A DNA stretch of 64,000 nucleotides from Candidatus Eisenbergiella merdavium. GTDB taxonomy: Bacteria > Bacillota > Clostridia > Lachnospirales > Lachnospiraceae. The DNA lies in contig DWWS01000036.1 in NCBI GenBank assembly GCA_019119595.1, forward strand, positions 1 through 64,000, in the 5' to 3' direction. The notes under the pieces are model-generated. The model ran no database searches and had not been told where the DNA came from. It saw only the letters and a list, made by a program, of their open reading frames with translations. The position numbers were made by a program, and so were the translations under genes. Below are positions 34,371 to 43,197 of this stretch, one piece after another. Position 1 is the first letter of the stretch, and each line of letters begins with the position of its first letter.

Positions 34371-37232
34371 TTAATCGCCTCCCGAAGCTTCCATGATATT
34401 GGCGTTTCCTGTAATGATCTCATCCTCCTCATCCAGATCAAAGTAGTAACGGAATACCTTTGCGCCGACCTGAGCGGAATAGCCGGAGGAATAGCCGTTT
34501 CCGATCCTGACCGCGATAGCGATCTCCGGATCGTCATAGGGGGCATAGCCCACAAACAGCGCGTGGTTCGGCACCAGGCTCGTCACCTCTGCCGTTCCTG
34601 TTTTTCCGGCGGTTTCCATCTCAAAATCGCTGAAATAGCTCGAATTTTCCGTCACTCCATGCATCCCCTCATGAATGGCGTTCCAGTAGGAGGTGGGCAT
34701 CTCTATGGTATTTCTCACCTCGGGTGTATAATCCTCAAGCAGATTGCCGGCATGATCCGTTACCTTGTCAAGAAGGCTCAGATTGTAGCAGGTTCCGCTG
34801 TTCGCGACCGTAGCGATGTAACGGGCAAGTCCCACTGTGGTATAGTTGTGATTGCCCTGTCCGATTGCGGAGGGAACCGCGTTATCCGTGGAAAACTGCG
34901 GCGAGGATTCTTCTATCTCAATGCCCGACTTTTCCGTCAGGCCGTAAAGCTCCGCATAGGTACGCATTTTCTCATTGGCAAGGTCTGAATTAAAGGTCCC
35001 GTCCGTTCCCGTTCCCATCCGGTAAGACATTTCATAAAAGAAAGAGTTACAGGAATTGGTGATCGCCTCCGAAATATTCAGACTGCCATGGGCGCCGGGA
35101 TAGATCCAGCAGCGGAAGTTTCTGTCGCTGAAGCGGGTGAAAATACCCGTACAGTTCACTTCCTCCGTAAGATCCGTTACCCCTTCCATGAGAAGGGTAG
35201 TCGCAACTACAGGCTTATAGGTGGAGCCGGGCGCCGAACGCATCTGTGTGGCATAATCCCAGAGCGGGTTGGACAGATCGCTCTGCAGGCCGGAATAATA
35301 AGCCGCATCGATTCCGTTTGCCAGGCGGTTGTTGTCATAGCTGGGATAGCTGACCAGAGCCAGCACCTCACCGGAATTGGGATCCACCACCACGCAGGAA
35401 CCGGAATAGGGATTCAGGGCAAGCTGGGCCGGTGTGATCTGCAGCTCGGAAATCAGCTCCTTCATAAAATCATAGGAGGAAACCGATCCGGAAGCAAGCG
35501 CCGCTTCTTCCTCCTCCGTCACAGATACCAGCTTCTGCTCGATCAGGATCATACAGACCTGTCTGCCGGTTATGGCGTTACCTCGGATCATAAAGCGGTA
35601 CATTTCCTTATAAAAGGTTTTGCTGTCAAGCTTCCGGACGATGAAATCCACCAGCCGGTCGAACACCTCCGAGGAATCCGCATAGCTTTCCTCCATATCA
35701 AGCTCCGTCACGTCGATCCAGTTCTGCGCGATCGCATATTCCAGAAATTCACTCAGGGAAAGACTCTCATCGGATGCCCACTGCTGATAGACCGGATCCT
35801 GGGAATCAACAGTAAGCACACCGCTTCCATCGATCAGAAGGTCGTTCACGATATAGCTTTCATAGGTCTGAAATTCCGCATCAAGCTGGTCGTAGGGAGT
35901 ACGGTCCGTATAAAGCTCCTGCTGAAGCCAGCTCAGCACACGCTCTCTCCAGGAAAGAAACGCCTGATAGACCTCCTTCTCATACTCTCCCGCGTCCTCA
36001 AGCGCAAGATGCTCCATGTCGATCACGTTGTTGTTGAACAGCGCAAAATATACATCGTCAATTGGGATGATGATATCCGACGCCCGTCCCGTGGAATTAT
36101 ATACCTTCACATTCCTGATCTTATCCAGCAGGATGCCGGCGATACTCTCCTCCAGAATGTTGTAGACCGCCTCCTGCAGATCCGCGTCCAGGGTAAGGTA
36201 AACATTTCCTCCCGCAACGGACTCCACTCTGCCCTCCGAATAGATCTCCTTTCCCAGATTGTCCACGTAGATGATCTCGCTGCCCTTTTCTCCCTGCAGC
36301 CAGGTCTCCATCACGCTTTCAATGCCGGATTTTCCGACCGTATCGTTCATCTCATACCGGTTTTCCCCGGAGCCGTCGTCCGTCTGCTCGTTCAGGCTCG
36401 TAAGCTCCTCCGAGGAGATCTTTCCGGTGTAGCCGATGATATGGGAAAAATAGGTGCCGTTCACATAACGGCGGATGGTATCCTCCGCGATATCAATTCC
36501 CGTGAGCGATTCCTTGTTCTCCTCGATGGCCGCAACCGTTCTTTCGCTCACATCCGTAGCGATCGTGGTCGGGATATATTTCTGATAGCTGTTCGCCCGC
36601 ATCGCATAGCGGACGGTGACGAGCTTGAGAACCTCCTCCTTCGTATAGCCCTGCCCCGGAACAAAGGTACTGCTGTCGTCCGGATCCGTGCGCTCTCCGA
36701 TCCCGTAGCTCCTGCATAAAAAATCAACCAAATCCTGAGCGCTGGAATTCTTCTCCTTCTCATCCATATCGTCAAAGGACTGATAACCGTATACGTCCGC
36801 CAGGAAGCGGTTCAGGCTTGTCCCGCTGACGCTGAAGGCATAGTTTCCGTCCTCGTCCAGATAAACGTTGAAATCGCTCACCGGCTCGTCGCCGTTTTCC
36901 TCCAGGATGCGGAACACCTCAAGGAGGGTCGCGTTCATGTTCGCGTTCTTGTTGGTGCTCTCATATACATCCTCAATGGTCACGGAATAAGCCAGATCGT
37001 TGTAGGCAAGAAGCTTTCCGTTCCGGTCATAGATGTTTCCCCGGGAGCTGGCGATGGAGCGTTCTCTCCTGATCTGCAGGGAAAACTCGCTCTGATAGGT
37101 CTCGCCGTTTACGATCTGAAGCTCAAAGACCCGCTGGATCAGGACGACGGCCATCACGATGAAAAGGATCGTGATCACCGAGGTCCGGGAGGTTATGAAA
37201 TTGACAACGCTGTCACGTATTTTTTCTAACAA
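34371..37232 (-). CDS. mrdA: Penicillin-binding protein 2 (elongation transpeptidase), 953 aa
   Basis: Class B PBP that cross-links peptidoglycan with RodA. One N-terminal transmembrane helix (about 15-36), a long pedestal region, and the transpeptidase with SxxK at about 670 (SAPGSTYKPV), SxN as TNSCNSFFYE, and KTG at about 876 (TAGKTGTAEV). At 953 aa it is clearly longer than E. coli PBP2 (about 630); the extra length lies in the pedestal between about 100 and 600, with a strongly acidic stretch. The start is TTG 37232, with TAAGGA 7 bp upstream inside the end of mreD. Acts in the elongasome with the neighbouring MreBCD. Confidence 0.92.
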   Translation of the reverse strand: MLEKIRDSVVNFITSRTSVITILFIVMAVVLIQRVFELQIVNGETYQSEFSLQIRRERSIASSRGNIYDRNGKLLAYNDLAYSVTIEDVYESTNKNANMNATLLEVFRILEENGDEPVSDFNVYLDEDGNYAFSVSGTSLNRFLADVYGYQSFDDMDEKEKNSSAQDLVDFLCRSYGIGERTDPDDSSTFVPGQGYTKEEVLKLVTVRYAMRANSYQKYIPTTIATDVSERTVAAIEENKESLTGIDIAEDTIRRYVNGTYFSHIIGYTGKISSEELTSLNEQTDDGSGENRYEMNDTVGKSGIESVMETWLQGEKGSEIIYVDNLGKEIYSEGRVESVAGGNVYLTLDADLQEAVYNILEESIAGILLDKIRNVKVYNSTGRASDIIIPIDDVYFALFNNNVIDMEHLALEDAGEYEKEVYQAFLSWRERVLSWLQQELYTDRTPYDQLDAEFQTYESYIVNDLLIDGSGVLTVDSQDPVYQQWASDESLSLSEFLEYAIAQNWIDVTELDMEESYADSSEVFDRLVDFIVRKLDSKTFYKEMYRFMIRGNAITGRQVCMILIEQKLVSVTEEEEAALASGSVSSYDFMKELISELQITPAQLALNPYSGSCVVVDPNSGEVLALVSYPSYDNNRLANGIDAAYYSGLQSDLSNPLWDYATQMRSAPGSTYKPVVATTLLMEGVTDLTEEVNCTGIFTRFSDRNFRCWIYPGAHGSLNISEAITNSCNSFFYEMSYRMGTGTDGTFNSDLANEKMRTYAELYGLTEKSGIEIEESSPQFSTDNAVPSAIGQGNHNYTTVGLARYIATVANSGTCYNLSLLDKVTDHAGNLLEDYTPEVRNTIEMPTSYWNAIHEGMHGVTENSSYFSDFEMETAGKTGTAEVTSLVPNHALFVGYAPYDDPEIAIAVRIGNGYSSGYSAQVGAKVFRYYFDLDEEDEIITGNANIMEASGGD

Positions 37233-37235
37233 ATT

Positions 37236-37745
37236 CTATTCCTTACTTCCTTTCTCATGCGCTTCCAGCCTTTTATGTATCAGAAGAAGCAGGGGATAAA
37301 CCGCAAAAGCGATCACGATCGTATATACCGCCTCCGGCAGGATAATGCGAAGTACATAAAAGCCGGCGTCCAGTCTGCTTCTTAAAAGGAACAGCAGACA
37401 GTAGCACAGAAAACCGTATCCCAGATCGCTTCCTAAAATCAATATCAACGGCAGTTTTATGTCCTCGGGATAGAAGACCCGCTGGAACATGCCGTTGATA
37501 TATCCTGTTATCATATAAAGCAGTGCATAAAAGCCGATCACGTCCCCGCCGAAAATGTCCACCAGCAGGCCGCAGAAAAAGCCTGTCACAAGGCCGCACA
37601 GCTCGCCGTTCATAAAGCCGCAGGAGGCGACGAAGATGATCAGCAGGTTCGGCATGATCCCGCCGAAGGAAACGGCAGGCAGCACGGACGCCTGGAGCAG
37701 ATAGCACAGCAGAAGCAGGAGTGCCAAAACAAGATATTTCTTCAC
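37236..37745 (-). CDS. mreD: Rod shape-determining protein MreD, 169 aa
   Basis: Small polytopic membrane protein of the elongasome. About five hydrophobic helices cover most of the length, starting KKYLVLALLLLLCYLLQASV and including FGGIMPNLLIIFVASCGFM and LCGLVTGFFCGLLVDIFGG, the latter the family's most conserved part. GTG start with a modest AAGAAG site. It lies 21 bp after mreC and 3 bp before the PBP2 start. Confidence 0.92.
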   Translation of the reverse strand: MKKYLVLALLLLLCYLLQASVLPAVSFGGIMPNLLIIFVASCGFMNGELCGLVTGFFCGLLVDIFGGDVIGFYALLYMITGYINGMFQRVFYPEDIKLPLILILGSDLGYGFLCYCLLFLLRSRLDAGFYVLRIILPEAVYTIVIAFAVYPLLLLIHKRLEAHEKGSKE

Positions 37746-37766
37746 CTTCTTATCCGCACCGCCTTT

Positions 37767-38645
37767 CTATTCTTCATCCGGGATCTGCTGCTTCGTTTCC
37801 AGGATCACCAGAACCTCCTGCAGATGCTGAAAATCCACGGCAGGCGTGACCGTGCCGAATTTGGTCATATTGTTGGCGGCGGTCTCGATGGAGCTGATAT
37901 ATCCGATCGGGATTCCGGGAAGATACTTGCTGCTTATGTTGGAGGTCACCACCTTGTCTCCCGTCTGCACCTGATCGTCCCGGTCGGACAGCTGCTCGAA
38001 GCTGATCACGCCGTCGTTCATGACGGCCTGAAGATCCCCGGAGACCAGCAGATTGGAAGAGGTTGTAAGTACGGTCCCATATACGTTGGAATTATCCGCA
38101 ATGATGGAAAGCACGCGCGCATAGTTGGAGCCCACGCTCACAACCCGCCCCACCAGCCCTCCTCCGGCAATCACGTTCATATCAACCCGGATCCCGTCCT
38201 CGGAGCCCTTATCAATGGTAAAGGAATAAAACCAGTTGGTGGCATCGCTCGCAATGACCCGCGCGCCCGTTTTTTCATAATCCGAGGTCACTTCATCGAT
38301 ATCGTAAAGCTCCCTCAGCTTCTCCAGCTCATAGCGGTCCTGCTGGAGCTGGGCGTTTTCCATGGTAAGGTTCGCGATCTCCTCCTGCAGGCGCTCATTT
38401 TCATCCAGAGCCTCCTGCAGCCTTCCCATTTCCTCCGCCCGGTCGTAAAGATATCCTCCCACAGACGCGATCCCCTCCTGAAAGGGAACCACCACGTATC
38501 CGGCGACCGTCCGCAGCGGCCCTTCAAACAGATCTGTCCGGAAGGTAATGATCATCAGAAGCACACACAGCCCCGCCAGGATCATCAGCAGATACTTTCC
38601 GGGGAGCGTGAACCTGTTTTTCTTTTTTTTGACTACAGGACTCAT
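37767..38645 (-). CDS. mreC: Rod shape-determining protein MreC, 292 aa
   Basis: Bitopic elongasome scaffold that activates PBP2. Short basic cytoplasmic N-terminus (VVKKKKNRFTLPGK), one transmembrane helix (about 17-37), a periplasm-side coiled coil (about 75-115; EMGRLQEALDENERLQEEIA), then the double beta-barrel domain (about 120-275; GARVIASDATNWFYSFTIDK, GGGLVGRVVSVGSNYARVLS). Overlaps mreB by 4 bp. Confidence 0.95.
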   Translation of the reverse strand: MSPVVKKKKNRFTLPGKYLLMILAGLCVLLMIITFRTDLFEGPLRTVAGYVVVPFQEGIASVGGYLYDRAEEMGRLQEALDENERLQEEIANLTMENAQLQQDRYELEKLRELYDIDEVTSDYEKTGARVIASDATNWFYSFTIDKGSEDGIRVDMNVIAGGGLVGRVVSVGSNYARVLSIIADNSNVYGTVLTTSSNLLVSGDLQAVMNDGVISFEQLSDRDDQVQTGDKVVTSNISSKYLPGIPIGYISSIETAANNMTKFGTVTPAVDFQHLQEVLVILETKQQIPDEE

Positions 38646-39652
38646 TTACCCATCCCTTCGATCGCATAGGCAACCGACTTGTAATTGTCGTCATTCAGGA
38701 TCTTGGCAAGCCCAAGGACCACGCTCTCCACCGGGCGCTCCGCCACGTTCACCTTCAGGCCCGTGCTGTTTTTCAGCTTATCCGCCAGATGGCTGATCTG
38801 GGAGGCTCCTCCCGTCAGATAGATGCCGTGGCGGTAAATATCCGCGCCAAGCTCCGGGGGCGTGCGCTCCAGGATCAGCTTCACGCAGTCGATGATCGCG
38901 TTAAAGTGCTCCTCCAGACAGGAAACCACCAGGTCGGAGGGAATCTCTCTCTCCACGGGAAGCCCGGTCACGATATCGCGTCCGAACACCTGCGCTCCCG
39001 TTCCGGCCTCCTCCAGCCCGGCAAGGGACTTCTTGATCCCCTCCGCCGTCTTGCCCCCGATCAGCAGACCGTATTCCTTGCGGACCGCGCCGCGGATGGC
39101 TTCGTCAAACTTCAGTCCGCCCGTCTTGATCAGACGGCTTAAGACGATCCCTCCAAGGGAAAGGATGGAAACCTCCGTGGTGTCATGGCCCACGTTTACC
39201 ACCAGAACGCCCTGGGAATTCTTCACATCGATATCCAGGCCGAGGCCGTCAGCCACAGCCTTTTCCACCACCATGATCTTCTTCGCCTTCACATTGGCGT
39301 CCTTGATCAGGTCGTAGAAGGCCCTCTTCTCCACTTCGGTGATATCGGTGGGAACGGCAATGTAATAATCGGCGGGCTTCACATTTCCCTTGGAAATATC
39401 CGTGATAAAAAACCGGATCAGCGTTTCCATGTTTCTGATATCGGCGATCACGCCGTTGCACAGAGGATAGGAAATCTGAATGTTTCCCGGCGCCTTTTCA
39501 TACATCTCATAGGCGGAATCCCCGTAGGCAAAGATATTCTTCTTATTCTGGATCGCGATCATGTTCTTTTCGATCATGATGTGATCGTCCGCCGCGCTGT
39601 AAATCTTGATATTGCTCGTACCCAGATCGATTCCAAAAGCATTCGTAGACAA
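38642..39652 (-). CDS. mreB: Actin-like rod shape-determining protein MreB, 336 aa
   Basis: Cytoskeletal ATPase that directs side-wall growth. Actin-fold phosphate loops: FGIDLGTSNIKIY (phosphate 1), VLVVNVGHDTTEVSIL (phosphate 2) and GIYLTGGASQISHLADKL (adenosine motif). The connect regions also match. The N-terminal part is somewhat divergent from Bacillus MreB (MIAIQNKKNIFAYGDSAYEM), as in other clostridial MreB/Mbl-like proteins, so Mbl is an alternative name. Followed by mreC with a 4-bp overlap and preceded by radC, the classical radC-mreBCD order. Confidence 0.94.
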   Translation of the reverse strand: MSTNAFGIDLGTSNIKIYSAADDHIMIEKNMIAIQNKKNIFAYGDSAYEMYEKAPGNIQISYPLCNGVIADIRNMETLIRFFITDISKGNVKPADYYIAVPTDITEVEKRAFYDLIKDANVKAKKIMVVEKAVADGLGLDIDVKNSQGVLVVNVGHDTTEVSILSLGGIVLSRLIKTGGLKFDEAIRGAVRKEYGLLIGGKTAEGIKKSLAGLEEAGTGAQVFGRDIVTGLPVEREIPSDLVVSCLEEHFNAIIDCVKLILERTPPELGADIYRHGIYLTGGASQISHLADKLKNSTGLKVNVAERPVESVVLGLAKILNDDNYKSVAYAIEGMGK

Positions 39653-39668
39653 AATGATTTCTCCTTCC

Positions 39669-40367
39669 TTATTTCAGCAGGCCGGCTTCCTTAAAGCTGA
39701 CATAGCAGCCGTCCCCCACGATGATGTGGTCCAGGAGGGGAAGCTGCATCATGCTGCAGAGTCCGGCCAGATGCTCCGTAATTTCAATATCCTGTCTGCT
39801 GGGTGCCGCATCACCGCTGGGGTGATTGTGGATCAGCAGGATATGTACCGCATGGTATTCCAGCGCCACCAGAAAGACCTCCCGGGGCGACACCAGAGAA
39901 CAGTTCACCGTTCCCCTGGACAGCACCCGGTCGCAGATCAGACGGTTTTTGTTGTCGGTCATCGCAAGGATCACCTCCTCCGTCTGCAGATACCGCATGC
40001 GCTCCATGTAATAGTCTGCCACGGTTTCCGGTCTCGTAAACTGAAGGCGATCCCGCCTGTCCGCCATGGAAAGCCTGCGGGAAAGCTCGATGAGACACTT
40101 GATCTTCACCGCCTTCACCTGGCCGATCCCGCTGACCCTGCACAGGTCGGAAACGGACAGATAGCGCAGTCCGAGAAGCCCTCTCTCCTGTCCCTTGGGA
40201 AGGGCGAGCACCTCCTTCGCAAGCTGCAGGGAATCCATCGTCTTCGTTCCCGTGCGGATGATGATCGCCAAAAGCTCCGCCTCCGTAAGGGATTCCGGCC
40301 CGTTTGCCAGGAATTTCTCATAGGGCTTCATCTCATAGCATGGTTGTTTTTCCTTCGTTTGATTCAT
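39669..40367 (-). CDS. radC: RadC family protein (JAMM domain), 232 aa
   Basis: A JAB1/MPN-type metalloprotein long called a DNA repair protein, though its activity is unproven. It has an N-terminal helix-hairpin-helix region (YLSVSDLCRVSGIGQVKAVK, about 75-95) and the metal motif ILLIHNHPSGDAAPSRQD (H-x-H-x7-S-x2-D, about 180) with Glu in VSPREVFLVAL. Length is normal. Ribosome binding site AGAGG just upstream. It sits directly before mreB, as in Bacillus and many Firmicutes. Confidence 0.94.
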   Translation of the reverse strand: MNQTKEKQPCYEMKPYEKFLANGPESLTEAELLAIIIRTGTKTMDSLQLAKEVLALPKGQERGLLGLRYLSVSDLCRVSGIGQVKAVKIKCLIELSRRLSMADRRDRLQFTRPETVADYYMERMRYLQTEEVILAMTDNKNRLICDRVLSRGTVNCSLVSPREVFLVALEYHAVHILLIHNHPSGDAAPSRQDIEITEHLAGLCSMMQLPLLDHIIVGDGCYVSFKEAGLLK

Positions 40368-40462
40368 CTTGCCTCTTTTCTTCCACGCTTCCGAACGCTT
40401 ATAAAAAAGGCTGGCAGACCGGAAGGAAATGGCGGCTTTTTACGCCCCTTCCGCCCGTTCCC

Positions 40463-40711
40463 TTACAGGAGGCGGTAAACGATCAGCGAAACAACGATCC
40501 CCAGAATGCTCGCGATCGTGATCTTAATGGTCAGCGCAAAGGTGATGGTCAGGATCCCAAGATCCAGGACCATCGGGCTGGTCAGTCCAAAGGTCTGTCC
40601 GAAATTCAGGATGCTTGAAGGAAAAAGATTCCCGATAAAGCCGCCGAGAACCACTCCCGCAAGCACCAGAAGCAGACAGGTCCATCCGTTTTTGCTCTTC
40701 ATTTTCTTCAT
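40463..40711 (-). CDS. DUF4321 small membrane protein, 82 aa
   Basis: A short protein with two transmembrane helices (about 11-31, WTCLLLVLAGVVLGGFIGNL, and about 55-80, TFALTIKITIASILGIVVSL). Members of DUF4321 occur next to radC-mreB in Clostridia, and no function has been assigned. ATG 40711 follows AAGGA by 7 bp. As first gene of the roughly 11-kb shape operon, it may assist the Mre complex, which is inference from position only. Confidence 0.82.
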   Translation of the reverse strand: MKKMKSKNGWTCLLLVLAGVVLGGFIGNLFPSSILNFGQTFGLTSPMVLDLGILTITFALTIKITIASILGIVVSLIVYRLL

Positions 40712-40823
40712 CCGTTTATCCTTGCAGGTTTTGCCAATACTTATATTAACATACTTCCAAATCCGTGTATAGAAGCGAATGGGAAAAATTTCGCTGGAAA
40801 CCTCGCTCCATTCGGCAGCCTTC

Positions 40824-42143
40824 TCAGAAAAGCGACACCGTTTTCGCGTCCACGCAGCGCTGCAGCGCCTTCAGGATGCCAAACTTGGCATGAGGCCAGG
40901 TGAGCCCGCCCTGGAAGTAAACCGCATAGGGCGGCTTCAGGGGTCCGTCCGCCGAAAGCTCGATGGAGGAGCCGGAAACGAAGGCGCCCGCCGCCATGAT
41001 CACCTGGCTGTCATAGCCCGGCATATCCCAGGGCTCGGGCACCACGAAACTGTCCACTGGAGCCGCCGCCTGGATTCCCTCGCAGAAGGCGATGAGGCCT
41101 TTTGGGTCGTTGAAGGTGACGGCCTGGATGATGTCGTGGCGGCTTTCTGAGCCGTTTGGCACCACGGGAAGGCCAAGCCGTTCAAACAGGTTCGCCGCGA
41201 AGATGGCTCCCTTTAACGCCCCTGCCGTCACGGTGGGGGCCAGGAAAAAGCCCTGGTAAAACTGGGGCAGGATGCCAAGGGAGGCGCCCACCTCCTTGCC
41301 CAGGCCCGGAGAGGTCAGGCGGCGCGCCGCGTTCTCCACGCAGTCCTTCCGTCCCGCGATATAGCCGCCGATGGGCGCAAGCCCGCCGCCCGGATTCTTG
41401 ATCAGGGAGCCCACGCACATATCCGCTCCCACGTCCGTGGGTTCGATCCGCTCCACGAATTCCCCGTAGCAGTTATCCACCATGCAGATCACGTCCGGCC
41501 GGATGCCCTTGATAAAGGAGATCAGCTCTCCGATGGCAGAAACGGAAAGGGTGGGCCTGGTCTGATAGCCCTTGGAGCGCTGGATGGTGACCAGCTTCGT
41601 TTTTTCGTTCAGGGCGCTGCGGATCCCCTCATAGTCAAATCCGCCGTCCGCAAGCAGATCCACCTGCCGGTAGCTGATCCCGTATTCCTTCAGGGAACCG
41701 ACAGAATCCCGGATGCCGATCACCTCCTCCAGGGTATCATAGGGCTTTCCCACGGGAGAAAGCAGCTCATCCCCGGGCCTTAAATTCGACATGAGAGCCA
41801 GGGCCAGCGCATGGGTGCCGCAGGTGATCTGGGGCCGTACCAGAGCGTCCTCCGTATGAAAAACAGAGGCGTAGACCGCCTCCAGCGTATCTCTTCCCAG
41901 ATCGTTGTAGCCGTAACCCGTTGTTCCAAGCAGGCATGCCTCACTCACCCGGTTGTCCTGCATGGCCTTCAAAACTTTCATCTGATTGTATTCCGCCGTC
42001 TCATCTATCTTTTTAAACCGCTCCTCCAGAGAGCCGAGCACCTGTTCTCCAAAGGCGCAGACCTGGGCCGAGATTCCCATGGTCCGGTAAAAATCCGTGA
42101 TGGAGGGCTCCTTCGTCCCTTTATCCTGTATCGTTTCCGTCAT
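40824..42143 (-). CDS. Methionine gamma-lyase-like PLP protein (YnbB / aluminium resistance family), 439 aa
   Basis: A fold-type I PLP enzyme of the Met_gamma_lyase family. The PLP-binding Lys lies in GSLIKNPGGGLAPIGGYIAG (about residue 248), preceded by the Asp of ICMVDNCYGEFVE, and TTGYGYNDLGRDTLE is the conserved N-terminal motif. Family members were named for an aluminium-tolerance phenotype; the true substrate is not established. It follows miaA with an 82-bp gap, as ynbB follows hfq/miaA in Bacillus, and is the last gene of the mutS-mutL-miaA run. Confidence 0.88.
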   Translation of the reverse strand: MTETIQDKGTKEPSITDFYRTMGISAQVCAFGEQVLGSLEERFKKIDETAEYNQMKVLKAMQDNRVSEACLLGTTGYGYNDLGRDTLEAVYASVFHTEDALVRPQITCGTHALALALMSNLRPGDELLSPVGKPYDTLEEVIGIRDSVGSLKEYGISYRQVDLLADGGFDYEGIRSALNEKTKLVTIQRSKGYQTRPTLSVSAIGELISFIKGIRPDVICMVDNCYGEFVERIEPTDVGADMCVGSLIKNPGGGLAPIGGYIAGRKDCVENAARRLTSPGLGKEVGASLGILPQFYQGFFLAPTVTAGALKGAIFAANLFERLGLPVVPNGSESRHDIIQAVTFNDPKGLIAFCEGIQAAAPVDSFVVPEPWDMPGYDSQVIMAAGAFVSGSSIELSADGPLKPPYAVYFQGGLTWPHAKFGILKALQRCVDAKTVSLF

Positions 42144-42225
42144 AACCGTTCCTTTCTTTACGCAGAACCTTTTCTCATTTTTTTCGCAGCCTTTCTTTCT
42201 CAGGCTGTTTTTCGCGGGCTGTTTT

Positions 42226-43182
42226 TCACAAAATATCTCTGGCCGAGCATTCGTCGAGCATTCGCTTCAGGATGTCCCCGTCCGAGGCATAGTCCTGGCG
42301 GTTCAGCCAGATCACGTCCCGCTCCCGGCGGAACCAGGTGAGCTGCCTTTTGGCAAAATGCCTGGTATCCCGCTTGATCAGGTATACCGCCCGGTCCAGA
42401 TCGTATTCCCCATCCAGATATCCCAGGAGTTCCTTGTAGCCCAGGCCCTGCATGGACACCATATCTTTGGTGCAGCCCATTTCCCTTAACGCCTGCACCT
42501 CCTTCAGAAGTCCGTCCGCAAGCATCTGATCCACCCGGCGGTCGATCCTCTCATAAACCGCTTCCCGATAATCGTTCAGGACAAAATAGCAGGCGTTGTA
42601 GGCGCTGGGCCTGCCCCGCTCCTGTTCGTTATGCTCCGAGATCCTCTGCCCGGTCTGCATATAGTATTCCAGCGCGCGCACCACCCGCTTGATATTGTTC
42701 GCATGGATCTGCGCCGCCGACTGCGGATCCGTCTCCCGCAGCATCTGATGCAGAAATTCCGCCCCCTTTTCCCGGGCGGTCTTTTCCAGCGCCTCCCGGA
42801 TGGCGGTATCCTCCGCGTTTTCCGTAAAATCAATATCATAAAGTACGGCCTGGATGTAAAAGCCCGTTCCTCCCGCCAGGATGGGAATGTGATCCCTGCC
42901 GCGGATCTGCGCGATCGCTTCCTTCGCCGCCTTCTGGAAAACGGTAACGTTGAATTCCTCCCAGGGCTCCAGAATATCGATCAGATGATGGGGGATGCCC
43001 TCCATCTCCTCCGGACGGATCTTGGCCGATCCGATGTCCATATGCCGGTAGACCTGCATGGAATCTGCGGAGATGATCTCCCCGCCCACCCTTTCCGCCA
43101 GCTTTACGGAGAGCGCCGTCTTTCCCACCGCCGTGGGCCCCGTCAGGATGATGAGCGGCGTTTTGGCTGCTTCCTCTTTCAT
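42226..43182 (-). CDS. miaA: tRNA dimethylallyltransferase, 318 aa
   Basis: Adds an isopentenyl group to A37 of tRNAs reading UNN codons; MiaB, also in this window, then methylthiolates the same base. P-loop LTGPTAVGKTALSVKLAER, DSMQVYRHMDIGSAK, HHLIDILEP and the LAGGTGFYIQAVLYD substrate region are all present; the C-terminal HFAKRQLTWFRR is the tRNA-binding end. It lies 15 bp after mutL, the conserved mutL-miaA order. Confidence 0.96.
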   Translation of the reverse strand: MKEEAAKTPLIILTGPTAVGKTALSVKLAERVGGEIISADSMQVYRHMDIGSAKIRPEEMEGIPHHLIDILEPWEEFNVTVFQKAAKEAIAQIRGRDHIPILAGGTGFYIQAVLYDIDFTENAEDTAIREALEKTAREKGAEFLHQMLRETDPQSAAQIHANNIKRVVRALEYYMQTGQRISEHNEQERGRPSAYNACYFVLNDYREAVYERIDRRVDQMLADGLLKEVQALREMGCTKDMVSMQGLGYKELLGYLDGEYDLDRAVYLIKRDTRHFAKRQLTWFRRERDVIWLNRQDYASDGDILKRMLDECSARDIL

Positions 43183-43197
43183 TTTGCACCTCCCTGC

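Noticed and set aside
35088..36719. 543-codon plus-strand frame opposite PBP2
   Set aside because: Antisense frame of a certain gene, without a recognisable domain or ribosome binding site.
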